A DNA stretch of 49,283 nt from contig MKRX01000005.1 of assembly GCA_001898035.1 (NCBI GenBank), forward strand, positions 84,831-134,113. Reading direction: 5' to 3'. The notes below the pieces were generated by a model. It was given only the letters and a program-made list of their open reading frames with translations. It searched no databases and had not been told where the DNA came from. Made by a program: the position numbers and the translations under genes. This document shows positions 40,773-48,354 of the stretch, one piece after another. This DNA comes from Armatimonadetes bacterium 55-13 (GTDB taxonomy: Bacteria; Armatimonadota; Fimbriimonadia; Fimbriimonadales; Fimbriimonadaceae). Within the stretch, counting starts at the first letter, position 1. Every line of letters begins with the position of its first letter.

Positions 40773-41872
40773 GTTTGATAGAGTTAGATCCAAAGCACAT
40801 TGCATCTCGAATCCAAATAGCTCGCTCTTGGATGGGGAAAAGTGCGCCTGAAGTGGCGGCGCAATTAAATATTGCCCCATCTACTTACAGGGGGTACGAA
40901 AGCGGACTATCTATTAACGACAGTGTCCTAGAACAGATTGCCGCCATTTTAAATGTTCCTGTCAAATTTTTCCAAATGGGACCTCTTTCGCTGATTCCAT
41001 CTGGAGAGTTGAGCTTTCGAAAGAGGGTTAGGCTTAAGTCTCCTTTTGTCATGCATGTTAGGGCCGTAAGTTCTTTTCTTTCAGATTTAGTGATTGAGCA
41101 AGAGCGTCTGCTAGATCTACCGAAAGTAAAAGTGCCCTATGCTAGGGCTTCAGGGATAGTCGAAATAGAGGATATCGTTAAGAATATCCGGAACGATTTG
41201 TCAATTGTCGATGCGCCGCTAAAGAGTGCATTGGACTTAGTAGAATCGCTAGGAGTTTCAGTATTTTGGGTTACTTCTGATCCTGATTTTGACGCAGTAA
41301 GCTTTTGGTCTGAAGACAGGCCCTATATTTTGATCAACGAGACTCACAAAGACGGTTATCGTGTTAGATTTTCAGTACTACATGAATTAGGCCATTTGGT
41401 TTTGCATAGACACTCCAATGCTACTGATACTTATGAAGATGATGCTGTCAGGCTCGAAAGGGATGCAAATGCTTTTGCGTCTGCAATGTTGATGCCAGCA
41501 ATTCCATTTACATACCGTTTTTCTACACATTGGGGCTTGATGGATATCTTTGAAGAGAGAGTGCACTGGAGGGCATCCTGCGCAGCAATTGTTAGGCGCG
41601 CTAGAGATTTAAAGATAATTTCCGAGGAAAGATATCGCCAACTTTACATCGGCATTTCTACAAAGGGTTGGCGTAAACGTGAACCAGGTGCACCAAATCA
41701 GGAAGAGTCTAGGGTCCATAGGTTCTTTTTCGACGAGGCGGGCGAGATAGGACTAACAACTGACCAAATTGCTAATCAAGCAGGATCCCCAATTTCATGG
41801 ATCTATGAGACGATGCCAATTTCACGGCAGTACTTATCGAATTACGATTTAGACTTTCCCCAACGTTTTTGA
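40769..41872 (+). CDS. Transposon passenger: XRE-type HTH plus ImmA/IrrE metallopeptidase
   Basis: A 367-residue protein. Residues about 10-66 form an XRE helix-turn-helix (IARSWMGKSAPEVAAQLNIA, then PSTYRGYESGL). Residues about 185-245 are an ImmA/IrrE (COG2856) zinc peptidase: HELGH with His205, Glu206 and His209, and the downstream ERDANAFASAMLMP with Glu230. The C-terminal 120 residues are extra. ImmA cleaves phage-type repressors and IrrE the DNA-damage repressor DdrO; fused XRE-COG2856 proteins also act as antitoxin-like regulators. Its likely targets are its operon partner or a repressor of the element. Low-GC codon use points to foreign origin. Confidence 0.9.
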   Translation: MSLIELDPKHIASRIQIARSWMGKSAPEVAAQLNIAPSTYRGYESGLSINDSVLEQIAAILNVPVKFFQMGPLSLIPSGELSFRKRVRLKSPFVMHVRAVSSFLSDLVIEQERLLDLPKVKVPYARASGIVEIEDIVKNIRNDLSIVDAPLKSALDLVESLGVSVFWVTSDPDFDAVSFWSEDRPYILINETHKDGYRVRFSVLHELGHLVLHRHSNATDTYEDDAVRLERDANAFASAMLMPAIPFTYRFSTHWGLMDIFEERVHWRASCAAIVRRARDLKIISEERYRQLYIGISTKGWRKREPGAPNQEESRVHRFFFDEAGEIGLTTDQIANQAGSPISWIYETMPISRQYLSNYDLDFPQRF

Positions 41873-42084
41873 GCTGCCTTCTTTGCGATCTCTTTCCTTT
41901 GCTCGGGCGTTAATGATGCCGCCCGAGCTTTCCCACCTTTTAGCCCGCCTTTGCGCCCGAGCGACACGGCGGCGGGATCTTTTCCATCATCGTTCTTCGG
42001 AGCCTCTTCTGTGGCTTCTTGAAGGACTCTGAAGGCGATTTCGTTCAAATCATCGGGTCCTTGTTTCTTTGGCATCTCTTCCAT
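41842..42084 (-). CDS. Transposon passenger: small KGG-type basic protein
   Basis: An 80-residue protein from ATG 42084 (42075 is the alternative; the frame opens at a TTG 42108). The C-terminal half is SLGRKGGLKGGKARAASLTP, then EQRKEIAKKAAQKRWGK, a highly basic, Gly/Lys-rich pattern found in many small unassigned bacterial proteins and likely to bind nucleic acid. The N-terminal half is acidic (DDLNEIAFRVLQEATEEAP). It is convergent with the ImmA/IrrE gene, overlapping its end by 31 bases. TATAAT (minus strand, just before 42084) could be its -10 box, but the -35-like TTGACC is only 14 bases further. Confidence 0.7.
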   Translation of the reverse strand: MEEMPKKQGPDDLNEIAFRVLQEATEEAPKNDDGKDPAAVSLGRKGGLKGGKARAASLTPEQRKEIAKKAAQKRWGKSKS

Positions 42085-42154
42085 TATACGACGTGCGTGA
42101 GCGGTCAAGCATGCGATAAATGCGGGACCAGCGACTTATCAGATCTTGAGTTTT

Positions 42155-42179
42155 TTAAGTCTCAAACTGACCCACTACC
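42155..42179 (-). repeat. Right terminal inverted repeat of the transposon
   Basis: Reverse complement reads GGTAGTGGGTCAGTTTGA then GACTTAA, matching the left repeat at 24 of 25 positions. Confidence 0.9.
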
Positions 42180-42187
42180 AAATTTTT
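42180..42187. repeat. Right copy of 8-bp target site duplication
   Basis: AAATTTTT, identical to 39163-39170. Removing the element and one copy would restore an AT-rich spacer ending 46 bases before the DUF2089 start codon. Confidence 0.85.
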
Positions 42188-42233
42188 AAATTTCAGATCG
42201 AATTTATTTTGATTTATTTGATAGAATGCGTGC

Positions 42234-42638
42234 ATGGGTGAACGGAAAATCAAAAGACTGCTGGTTGATGACCCCATCACTGGCGAAGAGTTGGTGATAA
42301 CCGAACTTGCGGGAGAGGCATCCGGAATTACGATACGTGGCCGATTCGAGATTCCCCGCTACGCAAAGCTCTCGGAGGAGAATGAGCATTTTTTGGAGAC
42401 GTTTCTCCGTTGCCGAGGAATGATCAACAGCGTGGAACGGGAACTCGGAATTAGCTATCCCACCGTTAAGTCCAGATTGGACGCTCTGCTTCAGGCGCTG
42501 GACTTGACTCCGATCAAGGAAGAAACGGCCAAGAAAGAGAAGTCGGCGGAAAAGAAGGCAAAGATTTTGGAGCAGTTGGAAAAGGGCGAAATCACGGCTG
42601 AGCAGGCAAAGGCGAAGTTGAAAGGCGGGGCAAAGTGA
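42234..42638 (+). CDS. DUF2089 family protein with helix-turn-helix
   Basis: A 134-residue protein of the DUF2089 family. A short start (KRLLVDDPITGEELVITEL) replaces the usual zinc-ribbon. The conserved core follows: RFEIPRYAKLSEENEHFLETFL, then RCRGMINSVERELGISYPTV and KSRLDALLQAL, a helix-turn-helix that should bind DNA. The C-terminal third is a lysine/glutamate-rich coiled tail (EEQLEKGEITAEQAKAKL type). There is no ribosome site before ATG 42234, and TAGAAT lies at 42222-42227, so the mRNA may be leaderless. It overlaps the DUF4097 gene (GTGA). The two are a common regulator/effector pair with an envelope-stress role that is not established. Confidence 0.88.
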   Translation: MGERKIKRLLVDDPITGEELVITELAGEASGITIRGRFEIPRYAKLSEENEHFLETFLRCRGMINSVERELGISYPTVKSRLDALLQALDLTPIKEETAKKEKSAEKKAKILEQLEKGEITAEQAKAKLKGGAK

Positions 42639-43861
42639 AGGAAGAAGTAAGAAGGATCATCAAACTAGTCGAGGAAGGCAAGTTAAGTGCGGAAGATGCT
42701 GCCGATTTGATCGAGGCGTTTTCCGGATCTCAGGCGGAGCCTCAAGCGGATGAATCGGTGGAATCTTCCACGGAGGCTGCGGAGGAATCGCAAGCTGGCG
42801 AAAGTCCGGCAACAGAAAAGTCGAAAGACAAAGACTTCTTTAAGGCTTTCACCGACGCAGTGGAAAAGATCGGGAAAGAAGCGGCGACCGCGGTTAATTG
42901 GAAGGAAGTTTCTCAGCAAGCCAAGTCGTCGGCTCACAAAGGCTACGAGGCGCTGAAAGATGGCCTCGACCAAATCTCGAAGGGGAAATTTGAATTCGGT
43001 TGGTTCTCCAGCCAGGAAGTCCGAAAGATTGAGTTGCCTCTCAACTTCTCTTCCGCGAAGACGTTGAGGATCGAAAACCCGTGCGGAGACGTTCAAGTCG
43101 TAGGTGGATTTGAGGAAGGTCATGTGCAGGCGAAAGCAAGCGTCCGCGGTAACAGCGTAGAAGACGCTCGGGAGAAGGCCGACGGATATACCGTGATCAT
43201 TGAGGAGAGTGAACACCTCGTCTTGATCAAGCAACCCGATATGAGTGGCCTATCGGTAGATCTGGTTATTCAGATTCCTGAAAAGCGCTTTGTCGAAGTC
43301 AAAGCAGATTCAGGAGACATCGAGATTTTCGATACGAAGGGTGGAACCAGGGTCGTGAGTCGATCAGGCGATATCCACATGCGGCAACTGGATGGACCGG
43401 TTGAAGTCTCGGCTTACAGTGGCGATATCACGATCGAGGATGTGGTGACACCCAGCCTGACCATTGAGACCAAGTCCGGAGATCTGGAACTCAGGCGGAT
43501 CGAGGGCAATATTAACGCTCGGTCGGCGAGCGGTGACGTCAGGATCACTCAGTCGCAGGGAAAGACGATCGCGATCGAGGCTGTGTCAGGAGACGTCCAA
43601 TTGGATCTGGAGTCTGCGGTAACGGGAAGCCTAAACGTTAGGACGGTCAGCGGCGACTCTCTTGTAAGCGTGGTTGACGGTTGCGACTGTCGCGTCTCAT
43701 TATCGACACTTAGCGGTGATGTGAGATGTGGAATTCCGCTAGAGGATGAGGCGAAGACCAGCCAAAGAGTCACCGGACGGTTAGGAGATGGAAAAGGAAC
43801 GCTGGACATCAGCGCCGTCACTGGCAATGTCACGCTCGAAATGCATAACAGCGCGGAGTAG
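42635..43861 (+). CDS. DUF4097 (adhesin-like) protein with SHOCT-like start
   Basis: A 408-residue protein starting with GTG 42635 that overlaps the previous stop (GTGA). The first 30 residues (VRRIIKLVEEGKLSAEDAADLI) resemble the SHOCT-like helical hairpin found at such starts. A charged Glu/Ser-rich linker follows (about 30-80). The C-terminal 270 residues are a DUF4097 beta-helix with many SGD turns (VKADSGDIEIF, SRSGDIHMRQ, AYSGDITIED, TKSGDLELRR, SASGDVRITQ, AVSGDVQLDL, TLSGDVRCGI). No signal peptide or membrane segment is evident, so it may be cytosolic. A terminator follows at 43875. Confidence 0.88.
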   Translation: MKEEVRRIIKLVEEGKLSAEDAADLIEAFSGSQAEPQADESVESSTEAAEESQAGESPATEKSKDKDFFKAFTDAVEKIGKEAATAVNWKEVSQQAKSSAHKGYEALKDGLDQISKGKFEFGWFSSQEVRKIELPLNFSSAKTLRIENPCGDVQVVGGFEEGHVQAKASVRGNSVEDAREKADGYTVIIEESEHLVLIKQPDMSGLSVDLVIQIPEKRFVEVKADSGDIEIFDTKGGTRVVSRSGDIHMRQLDGPVEVSAYSGDITIEDVVTPSLTIETKSGDLELRRIEGNINARSASGDVRITQSQGKTIAIEAVSGDVQLDLESAVTGSLNVRTVSGDSLVSVVDGCDCRVSLSTLSGDVRCGIPLEDEAKTSQRVTGRLGDGKGTLDISAVTGNVTLEMHNSAE

Positions 43862-43874
43862 TCCGAATGATAAG

Positions 43875-43904
43875 GACCCGTCACTCAGGTGACGGGTCTT
43901 TTTT
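43875..43904 (+). terminator. Rho-independent terminator after DUF2089-DUF4097
   Basis: GACCCGTCAC (43875-43884) and GTGACGGGTC (43889-43898) make a perfect 10-bp stem with a TCAG loop, followed by TTTTTT (43899-43904). Confidence 0.93.
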
Positions 43905-43929
43905 GTTTCTGGTTTTGCCAAAATAGGAC

Positions 43930-44385
43930 ATGGCTTACTGGTTACTGAAGTCTGAACCCGACTGCTATAGCATTGACGATCAGGAAAGGGATGGCGCAAA
44001 TGTTTGGGATGGATGCCGCAATTACACTGTTCGAAACTTCTTTAGAGACCAGATGAACGAAGGTGATCAGGGATTTTTCTACCACTCGAGTTGTGAGCCT
44101 CCCGGAATCGTTGGAATTGTCGAGGTCGCGAGTGGGCCGGTGCCCGATCCGACTCAATTTGATCCGAACAGCGAATATTACGACCCCAAGAGTTCGAAAG
44201 AGGATCCCCGATGGATCACTCGCGAGATCAAGTTCGTTAGGAAACTGCCGAGGCAGATCACGCTTGCCGAACTGAGACAAACTCCGGGATTAGAATCCAT
44301 GGCGGTGCTTCAGAAAGGACAGAGACTAAGCGTTATGCCGGTAACGGATGAAGAGTGGACTCGAGTTCTTCAGATGGTTGAATAA
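43930..44385 (+). CDS. EVE domain protein
   Basis: At 151 aa this is one EVE domain, a PUA-related fold that binds modified bases. The signature start is YWLLKSEPDCYSIDDQERDG, then WDGCRNYTVRNFFRDQM, GDQGFFYHSSCEPPGIVGIVEV, and the DPRWITREIKFVRKLPRQITLAEL block. EVE proteins are found near restriction and stress systems and in eukaryotic thymocyte nuclear protein 1. The natural ligand is not known. It has no operon partner; it is followed by the amidohydrolase pair after 73 bases. Confidence 0.92.
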   Translation: MAYWLLKSEPDCYSIDDQERDGANVWDGCRNYTVRNFFRDQMNEGDQGFFYHSSCEPPGIVGIVEVASGPVPDPTQFDPNSEYYDPKSSKEDPRWITREIKFVRKLPRQITLAELRQTPGLESMAVLQKGQRLSVMPVTDEEWTRVLQMVE

Positions 44386-44400
44386 AAGTTAAGACTTTAC

Positions 44401-44418
44401 GGTTGCCCCGTGGGTAAC
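44401..44418 (+). other. Short hairpin between EVE and amidohydrolase genes
   Basis: GGTTGCCC and GGGTAACC pair (one G-T wobble) with a three-base CGT loop, 15 bases after the EVE stop. There is no T-run after it, so terminator function is uncertain. Confidence 0.35.
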
Positions 44419-44458
44419 CTCCCGCGCATCTTAATCATTCGTTAGGAGTGCAATTTTC

Positions 44459-45697
44459 ATGCGAAGATGCGCAATCATAGCCTTGGTTTTACTCTCGGCA
44501 ATCGTTCATTGTCAGGATCTTGTAATTGTTGGCGGACGAGTTGAGGTCGGCAACGGCAAGGTCCTCGAGAACGGAGTCATCGTGGTTCGCGATGGGAAGA
44601 TCGCGGAAATCGGTTCCAAATTGCCCGTTCCAGTGGGGATGAATTCCTTAGATGCGAAGGGAATGACCATCTACCCGGGATTCATCAACGGTTATTCGAC
44701 CAAAAGCCTGAAACTGCCCGATGCGCCGTCCGCTGCTACGCCGCCCTCGACTCTTAGTGTTGCTCCCCCAACCATGTGGCAGGGAAATCGCAAGGGAATT
44801 CGAGCTCAACTTAAGACAGCTGAATGTCTCGATCTCAAGGTCTTCATGTCAGACGCTCACAAAGCGGGATTCACCGCCTCGTATCTGGCGCCTGGAGGAG
44901 GATTGATTCGCGGTACCGGAGCTCTAGCCTATTGGACCGACGAAAAGTTTGATGCCCACCCGTTCGGAATGGAAATGAGTTTTAGAAACGCGGGAGGGCA
45001 GGGGTACCCAGGGACTCTTCTGGGCGCCGTGGCGCTTTTGCGGCAGACTCTTTACGATGCCCAGCGCTACGGAAAGCTCTCGAAGCCAGAAAAGGATGCC
45101 GACTACGACGGGCTACAGCCTGTACTCAGGGCAGAGACTTCGGCGGTGTTCGCCGCCGACTCTGAAGCAGATATCCAGCGCGCGTTAAAGATTGGCGATG
45201 AGTTCGGATTTCCGGTGGTCATTCAGGGATCTCGTGATGCTTACAAGAGAGGAAAAATGCTGGCTGACAAAAAGGTTCCGGTCATCGTGGACTGTGCGAT
45301 CGGAGATGAGCCGTCCGTGAAGACATCTCCAGACGGTCCTCCTGTCGCCGTCCTCGAAGAACGGCGCGATCAGTGGAAAGAAAGAGCTCTCAATGTCATT
45401 GAACTTCAAAAGGCAGGAGTTCTCTTTGCCTTCTCGGCAGAGAGGGATGGTTGGAGCGATTATTTGAAGGACGTTCGAGCCTTGATTGGTCTGGGTCTTT
45501 CGAAGTCCGCAGCACTTAGAGCGATGACTTCCGCTCCTGCCGAAATCTTTGGTGTCGCCAGGGAGGTCGGGACCTTAGAGAAAGGAAAAGTCGCGAACCT
45601 GGTGTTGATGAACGGCGACTTCGCCGACGCAAAGTCCGAAGTTCAAAGCGTCGTTGTGCTCGGCAAAGTGTTCGAATACAAAAAGGAGGCGAAGTGA
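44459..45697 (+). CDS. Exported amidohydrolase-like protein lacking the HxH metal motif
   Basis: A 412-residue protein with a signal peptide (MRRCAIIALVLLSAIVHC, cut before QDL). It has the small beta-sandwich start of imidazolonepropionase-like amidohydrolases (LVIVGGRVEVGNGKVLENGVIVV, IYPGFINGYS) and the matching end (GTLEKGKVANLVLMNGD). Active enzymes read GFVDAHxH where this has GFINGYSTK, so the two metal-binding histidines are absent. Other histidine sites are also missing. It therefore probably does not hydrolyse. AGGAG precedes the ATG. Its end is coupled to the next gene, whose C-terminal half it resembles. Confidence 0.85.
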   Translation: MRRCAIIALVLLSAIVHCQDLVIVGGRVEVGNGKVLENGVIVVRDGKIAEIGSKLPVPVGMNSLDAKGMTIYPGFINGYSTKSLKLPDAPSAATPPSTLSVAPPTMWQGNRKGIRAQLKTAECLDLKVFMSDAHKAGFTASYLAPGGGLIRGTGALAYWTDEKFDAHPFGMEMSFRNAGGQGYPGTLLGAVALLRQTLYDAQRYGKLSKPEKDADYDGLQPVLRAETSAVFAADSEADIQRALKIGDEFGFPVVIQGSRDAYKRGKMLADKKVPVIVDCAIGDEPSVKTSPDGPPVAVLEERRDQWKERALNVIELQKAGVLFAFSAERDGWSDYLKDVRALIGLGLSKSAALRAMTSAPAEIFGVAREVGTLEKGKVANLVLMNGDFADAKSEVQSVVVLGKVFEYKKEAK

Positions 45698-48354
45698 TGC
45701 GCCGGTTTGCCCTATTGGCTCTTCTCATCGTAAGCGTTTCTCATTCCCAAGATTTGCCATTTGAAACGGAGGCCATGCGAAAACCCCAAATCCACACCGG
45801 AGGAAGCGTTCTTATCAAAGGTGGCCGGATACTGACCGTGACCAAGGGAATCTTGGAATCCGGCGACATCTTGATTCGGAACGGAAAGATTGTCGCCATC
45901 GGACCGAAAATCGACGCCCCCAAAGGGACTATCGTGATCGATGCCAAGGGAAAAGTGGTCACACCGGGAATCGTGGACGCCCATATCCACCGGGGAATCA
46001 TGGCGACCAATGAGGGTTCCGACAGTATCGTTGCCGAAGTTCGAATCGAAGACGTGTTAAATCCGGATTCCAAGAACTTGTGGCAAGCTCTTTCTGGCGG
46101 AGAAACCACGGGAATGGCCCTGCACGGAAGCGCGAATTGCGTAGGGGGGCAGAGCACCGTTATTAAGCTCAAGTACGCCCGGCCAGTCGAAGAATTGCCC
46201 GTCCCCGATGCCCCGCGCATGATCAAGTTCGCGTTGGGTGAAAACGTGACCCGATCCGGTTCCGATACCTCTAATAGATTTCCCAAGACGAGAATGGGAC
46301 AAGAAGCGGTTTACCGGCGCGCATTTACGGAAGCGAGGCAATACATTTCCGAGTGGGACGGATGGGAGAGGAGAGGTAAGAAGGGAGACCCTCCACGTAA
46401 GGACCTGCGGCTTGAGGCGCTGGCCGATATTTTGCGCGGCAAGATTTGGGTTCAATGCCACAGCTATCGAGCCGACGAGATGCTGATGATGGTCCGTCTT
46501 AGCCAAGAATTTGGATTCAAGATAGGCGCCCTCCAGCACGCACTGGAAGCCTATAAAATTGCTCCCGAACTGGCAAAAGCCGGAATCGGAGTGTCGACAT
46601 TTGCCGATAGTTGGTCTTTCAAAGTCGAAGGTTACGACGCCATTCCTTACAATGCGATGATTTGCCAGCAGGCGGGAGTCAACATTTCCGTTAATACGGA
46701 TGGACTCTCCGGGATGCCGTCGATTGCGATCGATGCCGCCAAAACAATGCGCTATGGCGGGGCTACCGAAGGTCAGGCGATGGCGATGTTGACGATCAAT
46801 CCTGCTCGTTCATTGGGTGTGGACAAACGCACGGGGAGCCTTGAGGTCGGTAAAGACGGCGATATCGCTATTTGGGATGGACATCCTCTAAGCGTCTACT
46901 CAAAGTGCGCGATGACCCTGATTGAAGGCGAAGTCTACTTCCAGCGACGCGATGCATTCGGAATTGACCCAACATCCGTGACAAAGAATGTCTTGGACAC
47001 GAATCGACATACCGAACCTTTGAAGGTCGATCTAACTGGAAAGAGGTATGCCGTCATTGGCGCGACGATTCATCCCGTGAGCGGACCGGTCATTGAGGGG
47101 GGAACGGTCTTGTTGGAAGATGGGAAGATCAAACAGGTGGGCACGAATGTGCCTATCCCCCGAGACGCCCTGACAAAGGTGATTGACGGAAAAGGACTTC
47201 ATGTCTATCCCGGCTTCATCGATGCCGGCAACTCCATTGGACTATCCGAAATTTCGCCTATTGGCCAGATGAACGACAATTCGGAGTTAGGTGGCTATCA
47301 GCCAGATTTGGTGGCAGGTACCGCAGTGCAGGTCCAAAGCGAGCACCTGCCAGTCGCCCGAATGGGAGGAGTGCTTACCTCGCTGACTCGGCCCACCGGC
47401 GGGACCATTTGTGGTCAGGCGAGCGCGATTGAGAACTTCGGCTGGACGACGGAACAGATGTCTCTTGGCAATCGCATGCTCGTCATCAATTTCCCCGGAG
47501 CGGGAACTGGCTTTGGATTCGATGCAAGTCTAGCTTGTTGCGATGTGGATCTCTTGCGAGGCGAATACAACCCGCCTATCGAGCAAGAACACGATCATGA
47601 CCATCAAGACGAGCTTGGCGGAGCCCAAAGGCGAGGCGGAGGCGGCGGTGGCTCTGCCGACGATCTTGATGACTACTTTAAGAAAGCAGCTGCTTATCTC
47701 AAGAAGCGTACGGACGATCCCAAAAGCGAAATCGACCTCTCGATGGAAGCTATGATCCCCTATCTCCAGGGAAGGGCCTCGGTGCTGCTGCGTGTTCGCA
47801 GTGCGTCTTCCATTCGAAACGCCGTCGCTTTCGCGGAGAAATATCACCTCAAGGTCGTTCTCGCCGGGGCATACGACGCGTGGAAAGAAGCGAAGCTTTT
47901 GGCTGAGAAGAAGATTCCGGTCATCATTAACCCAGCGGGGAAGAGCACGCTTTCTGCGAACTCACCAGCCAATGATTGGGACCCGTATGACACGACCTTT
48001 GTTCTTCCGGCCCTCTTGAAGAAAGCGGGAGTCCAGTTCTGCTTCCAGACGGAAGATAACTCAGACGCCTTCAATTTGCCGGTGAAGGTTGGTGAATCCT
48101 GTGCGTACGGGATTTCTCAGGAAGATGCCCTGCGATCTATCACCTTATCTGCCGCGGAGATACTGGGATTGGCAGACAGACTGGGCTCGATCGATGCTGG
48201 CAAGATTGGCAATTTGGTCATTACCGATGGTGATCCATTTGAACTGACCACCAACGTGGTCGGCATTTTTGCCAACGGAAAGCCGTTATCGCTTGATTCA
48301 AAGTTCACGCGCATGCGGGATCAGTGGATCAAGCGTCTTCAGGAGGCCAATTAG
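45697..48354 (+). CDS. Exported fusion of two amidohydrolase-like domains
   Basis: An 885-residue protein starting at ATG 45697, with AGGAGG seven bases before it; a GTG at 45694 is less likely. A signal peptide ends near VSHSQ. The first domain (about 30-440) has an intact metal site start, VDAHIH (His96, His98), and a later histidine region (QCHSYRADEM). The second (about 450-880) has the same overall plan but DAGNSIG instead of DAHxH, so it is probably inactive. Between or within the second lies HDHDH followed by a glycine run (about 630-655), possibly metal-binding. Such proteins are imidazolonepropionase-like. It overlaps the upstream gene by one base. Confidence 0.88.
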   Translation: MRRFALLALLIVSVSHSQDLPFETEAMRKPQIHTGGSVLIKGGRILTVTKGILESGDILIRNGKIVAIGPKIDAPKGTIVIDAKGKVVTPGIVDAHIHRGIMATNEGSDSIVAEVRIEDVLNPDSKNLWQALSGGETTGMALHGSANCVGGQSTVIKLKYARPVEELPVPDAPRMIKFALGENVTRSGSDTSNRFPKTRMGQEAVYRRAFTEARQYISEWDGWERRGKKGDPPRKDLRLEALADILRGKIWVQCHSYRADEMLMMVRLSQEFGFKIGALQHALEAYKIAPELAKAGIGVSTFADSWSFKVEGYDAIPYNAMICQQAGVNISVNTDGLSGMPSIAIDAAKTMRYGGATEGQAMAMLTINPARSLGVDKRTGSLEVGKDGDIAIWDGHPLSVYSKCAMTLIEGEVYFQRRDAFGIDPTSVTKNVLDTNRHTEPLKVDLTGKRYAVIGATIHPVSGPVIEGGTVLLEDGKIKQVGTNVPIPRDALTKVIDGKGLHVYPGFIDAGNSIGLSEISPIGQMNDNSELGGYQPDLVAGTAVQVQSEHLPVARMGGVLTSLTRPTGGTICGQASAIENFGWTTEQMSLGNRMLVINFPGAGTGFGFDASLACCDVDLLRGEYNPPIEQEHDHDHQDELGGAQRRGGGGGGSADDLDDYFKKAAAYLKKRTDDPKSEIDLSMEAMIPYLQGRASVLLRVRSASSIRNAVAFAEKYHLKVVLAGAYDAWKEAKLLAEKKIPVIINPAGKSTLSANSPANDWDPYDTTFVLPALLKKAGVQFCFQTEDNSDAFNLPVKVGESCAYGISQEDALRSITLSAAEILGLADRLGSIDAGKIGNLVITDGDPFELTTNVVGIFANGKPLSLDSKFTRMRDQWIKRLQEAN

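Larger units (their letters stand above)
39171..42179. mobile_element. IS1-like transposon with passenger genes (3,009 bp)
   Basis: The ends are 25-bp inverted repeats matching at 24 positions (39171-39195 and 42155-42179; outer 18 bases GGTAGTGGGTCAGTTTGA). They are flanked by perfect 8-bp direct repeats AAATTTTT. Inside are a transposase on the minus strand whose stop lies in the left repeat, and three passenger genes. A plain IS of this group would be about 1 kb, so about 2 kb of cargo has been added between transposase and right end, the arrangement of a transporter IS. The intact ends, uninterrupted transposase and perfect duplication indicate a recent, possibly active insertion into an AT-rich intergenic site. 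Confidence 0.92.

Noticed and set aside
42076-42108. Strong promoter for the small KGG protein
   Set aside because: TATAAT is present, but the -35-like TTGACC is only 14 bases away, so it is too weak to claim alone.
42635-43861. CRISPR-like or tandem repeat from recurring SGD units
   Set aside because: The repeats are protein beta-helix turns; the DNA spacing and sequence vary, so they are not a CRISPR array.
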